Source: JAVWIF01 sp036639635 (GTDB taxonomy: Bacteria > Bacillota_I > Bacilli_A > Erysipelotrichales > Erysipelotrichaceae). From it: DNA of 7,624 nucleotides. Shown in pieces: positions 1 to 6,259 of the stretch. Under the pieces are notes generated by a model, which saw nothing but the letters and a program-made list of their open reading frames with translations, had not been told where the DNA came from and did no database searches. Made by a program: the position numbers and the translations under genes. The stretch covers positions 1 through 7,624 of the forward strand of contig JAVWIF010000072.1 of the NCBI GenBank assembly GCA_036639635.1, given 5' to 3'. Numbering within the stretch: the first letter of the stretch is position 1; every line of letters begins with the position of its first letter.

Positions 1-87
1 TTTACCCGGAGTCATAAAGACACGAGCAACAGATGTTTTACGGCGTCCTGTACCATTGTAAGTTACTGTATTTTTCTTAGCTGCCAT
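1..87 (-). CDS. rpsI: 30S ribosomal protein S9 (N-terminal part only)
   Basis: This is the first 29 codons of the small-subunit ribosomal protein S9; the rest lies beyond the left edge of the window. The reading begins MAAKKNTVTYNGTGRRKTSV, and the YxGTGRRK-(T/S)-SVARV motif followed by a PG turn is the conserved start of bacterial S9. S9 binds the 3' major domain of 16S rRNA in the head of the 30S subunit, and its C-terminal tail reaches the P-site tRNA. The gene follows rplM after only 12 bases. Its Shine-Dalgarno GGAGGAG (94-100) overlaps the rplM stop codon, so the two are surely co-transcribed and probably translationally coupled. Nothing looks unusual in the visible part. Confidence 0.96.
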   Translation of the reverse strand, partial: MAAKKNTVTYNGTGRRKTSVARVFMTPGK

Positions 88-99
88 TTCTTTCTCCTC

Positions 100-537
100 C
101 TACCCTTTAATTACAAGCTCAATTGGTTTCTGAGCTGTATGTGGATGTTCATTACCTGTATAAACAAATAAATGTTTACGCATAACGTCACCTAGTTTTG
201 TATGAGGTAACATACCGAAAATAGCTTTTTCAACCCATTCTACGGTAAAGTCTTCCTTCATGACACGTGCAGTACGTGTACGAAGTCCTCCAGCATATCC
301 AGAGTGATTGTAGTATTTTTTAGTATCCAGTTTGTTTCCTGTTAATTCAATTTTGTCAGCGTTTGTAACGATAACGAAATCTCCACAGTCAACGTTTGGT
401 GTATAAGTAGGTTTGTTTTTTCCTCTTAACACAGATGCTACTTCCGTAGCTAATCGACCTAAAGTCTTTCCTGTTCCGTCTACTACGTACCAAGTACGTT
501 CAACGTCAGCAGGTTTTGTAAATGTTGTTTGGCGCAT
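100..537 (-). CDS. rplM: 50S ribosomal protein L13
   Basis: This encodes large-subunit ribosomal protein L13, an early assembly protein that binds 23S rRNA. The product has 145 residues, normal for bacterial L13 (about 142-147). Recognisable segments are TWYVVDGTGKTLGRLAT (about 15-31), a K-rich stretch RGKNKPTYTPNVDCGDFV (about 38-55), the YYNHSGYAGGL block (75-85), and the signature GMLPHTKLG (108-116) followed by LFVYTGNEHPH (123-133). The ATG at 537 is preceded by AAAGGAAG (547-554) with a 9-base gap. It is the first gene of an rplM-rpsI operon, with its own sigma-A promoter and a structured leader that resembles the known autoregulatory L13 leader. The gene is intact and ordinary. Confidence 0.98.
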   Translation of the reverse strand: MRQTTFTKPADVERTWYVVDGTGKTLGRLATEVASVLRGKNKPTYTPNVDCGDFVIVTNADKIELTGNKLDTKKYYNHSGYAGGLRTRTARVMKEDFTVEWVEKAIFGMLPHTKLGDVMRKHLFVYTGNEHPHTAQKPIELVIKG

Positions 538-593
538 GTTAATTTACTTCCTTTCCTATGTAGTTTCCGGGGCTACAAAGGCATAAGTGCCTA
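538..593 (-). promoter_or_regulatory. L13-type ribosomal protein leader (5' UTR of rplM)
   Basis: The roughly 55-base untranslated leader can form two stems. The first is GGCA/UGCC with a CUUA loop (580-591). The second is CCUUUGUAG (573-581) pairing with CUACAUAGG (555-563), with one U-U mismatch and the 9-base loop CCCCGGAAA. The two stems share bases at 580-581, so they compete at that edge. The segment CCUUU can also pair with AAAGG inside the Shine-Dalgarno (550-554), which would hide the ribosome site. L13 leaders upstream of rplM-rpsI are an established class in Bacillus and other low-GC Gram-positives, where the ribosomal protein is thought to repress its own mRNA. Assignment rests on position and folding by eye; no covariance search was possible. 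Confidence 0.7.
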
Positions 594-599
594 TTTAAT

Positions 600-628
600 A
601 TTCTATAATCAAACGCCCCATAAGTCAA
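600..628 (-). promoter_or_regulatory. Sigma-A promoter of rplM-rpsI
   Basis: A -35 box TTGACT (623-628) is separated by exactly 17 bases from a -10 box TAGAAT (600-605). The boxes match the vegetative consensus at 5 of 6 positions each. Transcription should start near 592-593, immediately before the first leader hairpin. This shows that rplM-rpsI is not dependent on read-through from truA or the phosphatase gene. Confidence 0.8.
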
Positions 629-675
629 TATTTATTTTCATTATTTTATGTGTAATGGCGTTTATTATTTTTTTA

Positions 676-1476
676 CTATAATTTTGTAAAATCTTTCCAT
701 TCCAAAGAATCAATTATTTTGATACCCAAGCTTTCTAATAATGTAATTCCAGCTTTGCGATATGTATCATGTTCCATTGCGTAAGGTTCATGTGCATCTA
801 CACCAATGATGGCTTCATTTCCAATCGTTGCAGCAATCTTCCAAAATTCTGTATGTGGATATTGCATGGTATCCATAACGTCATTATATTGAGCTCCAGC
901 TAAGTTATATTCTAAAGGAATCGCATATTGTTTGGCACTTTCACATAAACGAATAGACTCTCGTTTTGCGACATCATCAAATACGCGACGACCTCTCATA
1001 AATAAATCTGGGTGACACAAATATGAATATAATCCAGTCTGCATTCCTGCAATGGCTTCATCCACATATGCCACCATCATATCTTCGCTCTCACAAGCTG
1101 TACCAAAATACACTCTATTTTCATCACTCTTATAATAATGATTTCCAAAGATAATATAATCGACTTCTTTTTCAATAAGAAATTGTTTGAGCCAAGGCAT
1201 GTACGCAGGAAAATACTCACACTCTAATCCTATTTTAATGTTAATTTGGTCTTTATATTTTTCTTTTAGATTTGAAATAGATGCATAATAATCATCGAAT
1301 TGTGATAAAGGCATCCGCATATTTGCAACGTAATTGCTATTGTACTTCCACGGTGTATGATCTGAAAACCCTATTTCAGTATACCCATTCTTAATTGCAC
1401 TGATGACATATTCTTCATCACTTTTTGAAGCATGCATACATCTTTTAGTGTGCATATGATAGTTTGTTTTTTGCAT
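676..1476 (-). CDS. hisK: Histidinol-phosphatase, PHP family (HisK/HisJ-type)
   Basis: This is a 266-residue PHP-domain phosphoesterase, close in length to the Bacillus-type histidinol-phosphatase (about 268) that turns L-histidinol phosphate into L-histidinol, the next-to-last stage of histidine synthesis. The metal-binding motifs are all present: HMH (H7, H9), SDH (D39, H40), GLECEYF (E85), GNHYY (H113), CHPD (H155, D157) and GVDAHE (D227, H229). It is predicted to be cytosolic, with no signal peptide. The ATG at 1476 has TAGGAGT five bases upstream and its own promoter. No other his gene is in the window, and it sits between truA and rplM where Firmicutes usually have no gene. The family also contains phosphatases of other small molecules, so the exact substrate is inferred. 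Confidence 0.85.
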   Translation of the reverse strand: MQKTNYHMHTKRCMHASKSDEEYVISAIKNGYTEIGFSDHTPWKYNSNYVANMRMPLSQFDDYYASISNLKEKYKDQINIKIGLECEYFPAYMPWLKQFLIEKEVDYIIFGNHYYKSDENRVYFGTACESEDMMVAYVDEAIAGMQTGLYSYLCHPDLFMRGRRVFDDVAKRESIRLCESAKQYAIPLEYNLAGAQYNDVMDTMQYPHTEFWKIAATIGNEAIIGVDAHEPYAMEHDTYRKAGITLLESLGIKIIDSLEWKDFTKL

Positions 1477-1511
1477 ATATACTCCTAACTTACGTTCTAA
1501 TTTACAGAATT

Positions 1512-1520
1512 AGTATAGCA
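1512..1520 (-). promoter_or_regulatory. Extended -10 promoter of the histidinol-phosphatase gene
   Basis: The sequence TGCTATACT contains a TGn extension followed by a -10 box TATACT (1512-1517). No good -35 box lies 16-18 bases upstream, which is usual for extended -10 promoters. It lies just after the truA terminator and about 35 bases before the start codon. I see no T-box or histidine-responsive leader in the short 5' UTR. Confidence 0.5.
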
Positions 1521-1560
1521 TAAAGTATGAAAGAATGATATTATGAATTTTTCCCATAAT

Positions 1561-1585
1561 AAAAGAGAAGTTTAAAACGCTTCTC
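1561..1585 (-). terminator. Intrinsic terminator overlapping the end of truA
   Basis: On the minus strand GAGAAG (1580-1585) pairs with CTTCTC (1565-1570) across a 9-base loop and is followed by TTTTATTAT. The truA stop codon TAA (1572-1574) lies in the loop, so the left arm is coding sequence. The stem is only six base pairs and the T-run is short, so termination may be partial. Confidence 0.55.
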
Positions 1586-2318
1586 CATAATCTACATTTA
1601 CTAAATATAAGCCTTGTGGTGCGGCTTTATATTGACACATATGTTTATTTTTACCATCTAACATGATTTGTATTTTCGCTCTATCAAGACGATGTTTTCC
1701 TGCTTCTATTAGCGTTTGAGCAAGCATTCTAACCATATAGCGAAGAAATCCTGTTCCTTCAAATATCATTCGTATACAATTATCTTCTTGTATAATTTCA
1801 AGACGCGTAATTGTTTTCGTTCGAGGTTTACGTGGATCAATTTTGGTACTAGTAAAACTGGTAAAATCATGGGTACCAATAAATACCATTGCACACTCTT
1901 GCATATAGGAAACATCTAAAGTTTTTCGTTCCTTTCCCATATAGTTATCTAAGAATGGATTTAACACATCGTTTGTAACAAGATAATCATAGCGTTTTTT
2001 TATACAATCAAAGCGTGCATGAAAATCATCATCTACTTGTTGAACATCTTGGATACGAATATCTTTGGGTAATAAAGAATTTAATGCCATCGTCCAATGT
2101 TCTCCATCAATTTCTTTCTCACTATCAAAATGAAAGACTTGACCGAGTGCATGTACTAGAGCATCTGTACGTCCACTAGCAGCTATTTCAATCGGTTTAC
2201 CATGCATAAATTTTAACGCTGTTTCTATTTCTTCTTGAACACTTTGTGTATCTCTTTGCTTTTGCCATCCACTATAACGGGTTCCATCATAACTAACAAT
2301 TGCTTTATATCTAGGCAT
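1572..2318 (-). CDS. truA: tRNA pseudouridine synthase A
   Basis: TruA converts uridines 38-40 in the anticodon stem-loop of many tRNAs to pseudouridine. The 248-residue product matches the family length (Bacillus 247). Visible motifs are YDGTRYSGWQKQ (10-21), the catalytic loop SGRTD with Asp52, KRYDY (108-112) carrying the conserved Tyr, GTHDFTSF (148-155), and GTGFLRYMVR (188-197). I place the start at the internal ATG 2318 (MPRYKAIVSYDG), because the reading frame upstream of it is hydrophobic, overlaps the end of ecfT and has no family match. The gene overlaps ecfT by 8 bases (ATGCCTAG) and lacks a strong Shine-Dalgarno, which suggests translational coupling. One oddity is the catalytic loop GRTDALVHA, where most relatives have GRTDAGVHA. 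Confidence 0.95.
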   Translation of the reverse strand: MPRYKAIVSYDGTRYSGWQKQRDTQSVQEEIETALKFMHGKPIEIAASGRTDALVHALGQVFHFDSEKEIDGEHWTMALNSLLPKDIRIQDVQQVDDDFHARFDCIKKRYDYLVTNDVLNPFLDNYMGKERKTLDVSYMQECAMVFIGTHDFTSFTSTKIDPRKPRTKTITRLEIIQEDNCIRMIFEGTGFLRYMVRMLAQTLIEAGKHRLDRAKIQIMLDGKNKHMCQYKAAPQGLYLVNVDYGEAF

Positions 2319-3111
2319 AAATAGCAATACCAATAGATACAAATAGAATCGCAAAACTACAAAACAATAAAACATAATCCTTTACCAACATTTTTAATTG
2401 TTTGTATCTCGTCCTTGTTCGATTAGGTATGTAGCCCCTTGCTTCCATGGCATATGCTAAATCTTCGGCACGTTGAAACGCTGATACAAACAAAGGAACT
2501 ATTAAAGAAAGAATAGCTTTTACTTTTTCAATTAAATTTCCATTTTCCATATCTACACCACGAGAAGCTTGAGCTTTCATAATACGTTGTGTCTCTTCTA
2601 TTAAAGTTGGGATAAAGCGTAATGCTATAGATATCATCATTGCTATCTCATGAGATGGAACATGAATTACTTGAAATGGTTTTAATAAATCTTCAATTCC
2701 TAAAGTAAGCTCTAAAGGTTTTGTAGTTGCAGTTAGAATTGTTGTAATCATTATCATTAAGGCTAAACGAACAACGATATATAATGTTTGTGCAACCGCT
2801 CCACTATAAATTGACCAACCAAATATAGTAAACAAAACACTTCCTTCTTTAACCACAATTAAGTTTATAAGCAATAAAAATGTTAACATAAAAAGCATTG
2901 GTTTCATAGAACGCCATAAAAAAGCTAACTTAAGCTTGGCCATCATAGCAACTCCTACAATACATAAACCAATCACAACATATCCAATATATCCAGAGGG
3001 GATAAAGATTGCGACCATCATTAGTAACATAGCACATATTTTTGCTCTTGGATCCATTTTATGAACAATAGAGTTTAAAGGAAGGTAAGTACCTAGTGCA
3101 ATATTATTCAT
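2311..3111 (-). CDS. ecfT: ECF transporter transmembrane subunit EcfT
   Basis: This is the membrane coupling subunit of the energy-coupling factor transporter. It links the two ATPases to interchangeable substrate-binding S-components for vitamins and metals. The 266-residue protein opens with the typical GTYLPLNSIVHKMDPRAKI (about 7-25), followed by hydrophobic membrane segments near 26-57, 71-88, 103-128 and 245-264. A cytosolic helical region carries the two coupling motifs, SRG (183-185, a variant of the usual ARG) and ARG (224-226). It starts inside the end of ecfA2 (8-base overlap, ATGAATAA), with GAGGTG seven bases upstream. The last gene-end bases in turn overlap the truA start. No S-component is encoded nearby, as expected for a shared group II module. 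Confidence 0.95.
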   Translation of the reverse strand: MNNIALGTYLPLNSIVHKMDPRAKICAMLLMMVAIFIPSGYIGYVVIGLCIVGVAMMAKLKLAFLWRSMKPMLFMLTFLLLINLIVVKEGSVLFTIFGWSIYSGAVAQTLYIVVRLALMIMITTILTATTKPLELTLGIEDLLKPFQVIHVPSHEIAMMISIALRFIPTLIEETQRIMKAQASRGVDMENGNLIEKVKAILSLIVPLFVSAFQRAEDLAYAMEARGYIPNRTRTRYKQLKMLVKDYVLLFCSFAILFVSIGIAIYA

Positions 3112-3964
3112 GGTGTTTCACCTCATTTGCTACAGCAAGTGCCAATTCATCAATATCTAATATTTTTTTATCTATGACAAATCCTTTGGCTATCAATTCT
3201 TCACGTAAACGAATAACAGCAGGTGGATTTATATGTAGTTCTTTTAACAATTCTACTTGTTCAAAGAATTCTCTTACATCACATTTCTTTTCAATCACAC
3301 CATCTTTTACAACAATGACTTCATCACAATAATTTAGTACATGTTCCATATCATGAGTTACAATTAAAACTGTTTTTTTATAAGTTTTATTCATTTTAAC
3401 AAACAATTGCATCATATCTTGTGCGCCTTGTGGATCAAGACCTGCTGTTGGCTCATCTAGCACAAGAACACTAGGATCCATTGCTAATATGCCCGCAATG
3501 GCAACTCTTCTTTTTTGTCCTCCTGATAAATCAAAAGGAGATTTGCTTAAATAGCTTTCATCTAAACCTACGATATTTATTATCTCTTTTGTACGTTTGA
3601 TTGCATCTTCTTCACTAACGCCAAAATTTTTAGGCCCAAAACTAATATCTTTTTCTATCGTTTCTTCAAATAATTGATATTCAGGAAATTGGAAAACAAG
3701 CCCTACCTGTTTTCGTAGTTCTTTTAAATTTTTAGGTTTTTCATTTGCTATGATTTTTTTATCTAATATTTGTAATTCGCCGCCTGTTGGCAATAGTAGT
3801 GCATTTAAGTGTTGGACTAAAGTAGATTTCCCGCTCCCTGTCTCTCCAATGATTGCACTGACACAGCCTTCACGAATATCAAGATTAATACCCTTTAGTG
3901 CAGCATAGGAAAAAGGAGAATTACAATTATAGGTATGTTCTACATCTTTGAACGTAATTGACAT
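3104..3964 (-). CDS. ecfA2: ECF transporter ATPase EcfA2
   Basis: This is the second ATP-binding subunit of the ECF energizing module, and it pairs with EcfA1 on the cytosolic face of EcfT. The 286-residue protein has Walker A GETGSGKST (40-48), Q-loop Gln92 in LVFQFPEYQLF, signature LSGGQKRR (146-153), Walker B VLVLDE (166-171) with catalytic Glu171, D-loop GLD (175-177) and switch His204. The FQFPEYQLF and LDEPTAGLDP wording is typical of EcfA2 rather than EcfA1. About 70 residues after the ATPase core form the C-terminal helical part used for dimer contacts in this family. The start overlaps the end of ecfA1 by 25 bases, and AGGTGG lies in the upstream coding sequence. Confidence 0.95.
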   Translation of the reverse strand: MSITFKDVEHTYNCNSPFSYAALKGINLDIREGCVSAIIGETGSGKSTLVQHLNALLLPTGGELQILDKKIIANEKPKNLKELRKQVGLVFQFPEYQLFEETIEKDISFGPKNFGVSEEDAIKRTKEIINIVGLDESYLSKSPFDLSGGQKRRVAIAGILAMDPSVLVLDEPTAGLDPQGAQDMMQLFVKMNKTYKKTVLIVTHDMEHVLNYCDEVIVVKDGVIEKKCDVREFFEQVELLKELHINPPAVIRLREELIAKGFVIDKKILDIDELALAVANEVKHHE

Positions 3965-4767
3965 ACTTCATCCACCACCTTTTCTAATGTTGTACAAGGC
4001 TCTATCTTAATGCCTTGTTCACTCAATGCTTTACTAAATTTCAACGCAAAAGGAATATCTAGCTTTAAATCTATCAATTCTTTTTCTCTACGTAATATAT
4101 CATCAGGTAAGCCATGCATCACTATATGCCCATCATCCATAACCAATACATAATCAGAAGTACTTACTTCTTCTATATCATGGCTAATAGAGATAATTGT
4201 CATATTACATTCTTTATGTATCTCCTGAATCAATTCATTAATTTCCGCTTTCCCTTGTGGATCCAACATACTTGTTGACTCATCAAAAATAATGATTTCA
4301 GGTGCCATTGCTAAAACTCCTGCAATTGCCACACGTTGTTTTTGACCACCAGAAAGTTTTGTTGGCTCACTTTGCATATACTTTGTCATTTTAACTTTTT
4401 GCGCAAATCGCTCGATAATTGGTTGCATTTTTTCTGTCGCAACTTGATGATTTTCTAAACCAAAAGCAATATCATCAGCAACTGTTGCACCAATAAATTG
4501 ATTATCAGGATTTTGAAATACAATACCTACTTTATCACGAATATGATATACACTATCCATCGTTAATTCTTCTTCATCGACAAATATTTGACCACTATCT
4601 TTTTCTAGTAACCCAATCAATAATTTGGCTATGGTTGATTTACCACTTCCATTATGCCCAATAATTGTTGTATAACTCCCTTGTTCTATAGAAAAAGAAA
4701 CTTGTTCAACCGCGTTTCTTTCTTTATCATAAGAAAATGTTAAATTTTCTACTCTTATTTTTTTCAA
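3940..4767 (-). CDS. ecfA1: ECF transporter ATPase EcfA1
   Basis: This is the first ATPase of the ECF module and heads the ecfA1-ecfA2-ecfT-truA operon. Numbered from the TTG start used here (275 residues), it has Walker A GHNGSGKST (37-45), Q-loop Gln85 in VFQNPDNQF, signature LSGGQKQR (138-145), Walker B IIIFDE (158-163) with Glu163, and switch His196. The FDESTSMLDP wording is the EcfA1 type. Three starts compete: GTG 4776, ATG 4773 and TTG 4767. I prefer TTG, since GAGGTG (4774-4779) lies 6 bases before it, while it overlaps or abuts the other two. The promoter is also so close that an upstream AAGG may not be fully transcribed. The alternatives add only two or three residues. Confidence 0.93.
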   Translation of the reverse strand: MKKIRVENLTFSYDKERNAVEQVSFSIEQGSYTTIIGHNGSGKSTIAKLLIGLLEKDSGQIFVDEEELTMDSVYHIRDKVGIVFQNPDNQFIGATVADDIAFGLENHQVATEKMQPIIERFAQKVKMTKYMQSEPTKLSGGQKQRVAIAGVLAMAPEIIIFDESTSMLDPQGKAEINELIQEIHKECNMTIISISHDIEEVSTSDYVLVMDDGHIVMHGLPDDILRREKELIDLKLDIPFALKFSKALSEQGIKIEPCTTLEKVVDEVCQLRSKM

Positions 4768-4790
4768 TTTCATCACCTCAAAGCCTTATT

Positions 4791-4819
4791 ATTATACAAC
4801 GGTTTTGTTCGTAACACAA
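4791..4819 (-). promoter_or_regulatory. Promoter of the ecfA1-ecfA2-ecfT-truA operon
   Basis: A perfect -10 box TATAAT (4791-4796) follows a 17-base spacer after a weak -35 box TTGTGT (4814-4819). Transcription would start near 4784, only a few bases before the GAGGTG ribosome site, giving a very short leader. An AT-rich inverted repeat (TTTGTT/AACAAA, 4804-4824) overlaps the -35 region and might be an operator, though by chance this is not rare in such DNA. Confidence 0.6.
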
Positions 4820-4828
4820 ACAAATGCT

Positions 4829-6133
4829 TTAAGAAGTACTCCCCTTATCCTTTTTTTTATATAACTTACGTGATACGATAAAACCTTTATGACTTTTAAA
4901 CTGTTTATTTAAGAAATCATAATAAGCTCCTGGTGAAATTATGCCACTTAAATCAAATACATGTAAGCCTATCGCACTTACTATATTAGCAAGGAAATAT
5001 ACGCAATTAGAAGATACAACAAAAAAAGTTTTAAGTTTTCCTTCTTTTATCTTATAAAACATTGCCTTTGGTGAAGTACGACTAACACGACTAATATAAT
5101 CATCACACTCTCCATCATATAAACCTTGTTGTCTTAATTGTTCATCACTTTGAAAATCAACAAATGTAGAAAATACTTCAACTAAACGATCGTTTAGTTT
5201 CATCTTTTGTTCTTCATTTAAAGAAATTCCAAAACTAACTAAAATTTTACTTTCATTTTCTATACAATTTTTAATATATGATTCTCTTGGTGCGATTATA
5301 ACTACTCCATCTCCTAGTGTTCCGCCTAGATGACGATTATGTGGATCGTAACAACCATAAGAGATTACCAATCCACGATACACCACATCCGCATGTCCTA
5401 GCATTGCAGGTCCACTTTTCGCAAGATGAATTAACACTTCCATATCTACCGGTATATCTTCACGTATTTCTTCAAATTGTTCTTTTATTTGATCTTCTTT
5501 ATCTTTGTTTAATAAAGAACTCATTAAATGTGATGGTATAATGACAGACAAAAAAGGAGGAACTGCTAAACGAATCATTGTATCTAATTTTTCTCCACTA
5601 CCAGAAGGTATCCATTCTCGTAATAGTTCCAATAATGCATTTCCTCCGTAAACTAAGAAGAATGCCCCCATAAAACTACTAATAATACGATCATGAGCAG
5701 CTGGACTAAATATTAAATAAAAACTCATAATCAAATCTCCGATAAGAAATAGAACACTATGAACTGGAATGCTCAGATGATCTTTCAGTTTGATATATAG
5801 CCCAATAATTTTAACAATTGCATGTAGCATAATCCAGCAACCAATCAGACGAGGAAGGATGATATAAAAGTACTTTGGAGCGCTAAAAGAAACAATGATT
5901 GCCACAATCCACATTACTAAATCACTAATTTGAGTTATTTTATGCTTTACTTTTCGATAGTTTAAAATAATATTTAATATTTTTATCATACCAATCGAAG
6001 AAATACCAATGACTAAGGTAATATAAAGCCAGTTCCATACAGATATAGTATCAAAAATAAAAGAGAATCCTAGCACACAGAAAAAAAGTCCTGTTGCTAA
6101 CATTGTAAAGTAATTAAAGTTCTTCTTTAACAT
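4829..6133 (-). CDS. HdeD/DUF308-like membrane protein with possible papain-like C-terminal domain
   Basis: I do not recognise a named gene. Numbering is from ATG 6133 (434 residues). The first 175 residues hold six hydrophobic segments (about 9-27, 34-57, 70-86, 89-114, 124-144, 151-172) with short loops, the layout of HdeD/DUF308 proteins. Lys/Arg-rich loops after segments 2 and 4 suggest both termini face the cytosol, unless a further hydrophobic stretch (about 188-208) also crosses. The C-terminal 220 residues are mostly soluble: GHADVVYRG (His247), YGCYDP, LGDGVVIIA, and later SSNCVYFLANIV (Cys377). A His in an early strand followed by Cys at a helix start after an NC pair recalls circularly permuted NlpC/P60-papain enzymes; this is inference. 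ATG 6133 has AAAGGGG nine bases upstream; ATG 6142 directly abuts that site. Confidence 0.75.
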   Translation of the reverse strand: MLKKNFNYFTMLATGLFFCVLGFSFIFDTISVWNWLYITLVIGISSIGMIKILNIILNYRKVKHKITQISDLVMWIVAIIVSFSAPKYFYIILPRLIGCWIMLHAIVKIIGLYIKLKDHLSIPVHSVLFLIGDLIMSFYLIFSPAAHDRIISSFMGAFFLVYGGNALLELLREWIPSGSGEKLDTMIRLAVPPFLSVIIPSHLMSSLLNKDKEDQIKEQFEEIREDIPVDMEVLIHLAKSGPAMLGHADVVYRGLVISYGCYDPHNRHLGGTLGDGVVIIAPRESYIKNCIENESKILVSFGISLNEEQKMKLNDRLVEVFSTFVDFQSDEQLRQQGLYDGECDDYISRVSRTSPKAMFYKIKEGKLKTFFVVSSNCVYFLANIVSAIGLHVFDLSGIISPGAYYDFLNKQFKSHKGFIVSRKLYKKKDKGSTS

Positions 6134-6158
6134 CCTAAACATCCCCTTTACTTTATAT

Positions 6159-6186
6159 ATTATAACGAAAAGTAAAAATTAATCAA
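6159..6186 (-). promoter_or_regulatory. Promoter of the HdeD-like membrane protein gene
   Basis: A perfect -10 box TATAAT (6159-6164) lies 16 bases after a -35 box TTGATT (6181-6186). It sits directly after the strong terminator of the upstream gene, so this gene is a separate transcription unit. Confidence 0.65.
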
Positions 6187-6194
6187 ATTTTTAC

Positions 6195-6251
6195 AAAAAA
6201 AAGCTACGGATAATTTAATATCCAAACGTTCAGATATCATAATTATCGTAG
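6195..6251 (-). terminator. Strong intrinsic terminator after the RraB-like gene
   Basis: On the minus strand CTACG-ATAATT pairs with AATTAT-C-CGTAG (one bulged C), and the stem continues inward with GATATC pairing to GATATT around the loop TGAACGTTTG. A run of eight T follows at 6195-6202. The other strand also has a T-run after the same hairpin (plus strand, 6252-6256), so it may work in both directions, though no plus-strand gene is in view to use it. Confidence 0.85.
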
Positions 6252-6259
6252 TTTTTAGT

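Noticed and set aside
630..665. Terminator after the histidinol-phosphatase gene
   Set aside because: Only a five-pair CATTA/TAATG stem is possible, with no T-run; termination here is unproven.
1716..1919. Plus-strand open frame of 67 codons inside truA
   Set aside because: It is a shadow of the well-supported truA frame, with no ribosome site or recognisable motif.
2319..2375. Hydrophobic N-terminal extension of truA by 19 residues
   Set aside because: It lies in the ecfT coding end, is absent from the TruA family, and the internal ATG gives the normal TruA N-terminus.
3096..3332. Plus-strand open frame of 78 codons opposite ecfA2
   Set aside because: Ser/Thr-rich antisense of a clear ATPase gene; no family resemblance.
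4804..4824. Inverted repeat TTTGTT/AACAAA as a terminator for the membrane protein gene
   Set aside because: The stem is six weak pairs without a T-run and it overlaps the ecf promoter.
5317..5541. Plus-strand open frame of 74 codons inside the membrane protein gene
   Set aside because: Antisense shadow with no ribosome site; the minus frame has coherent domains.
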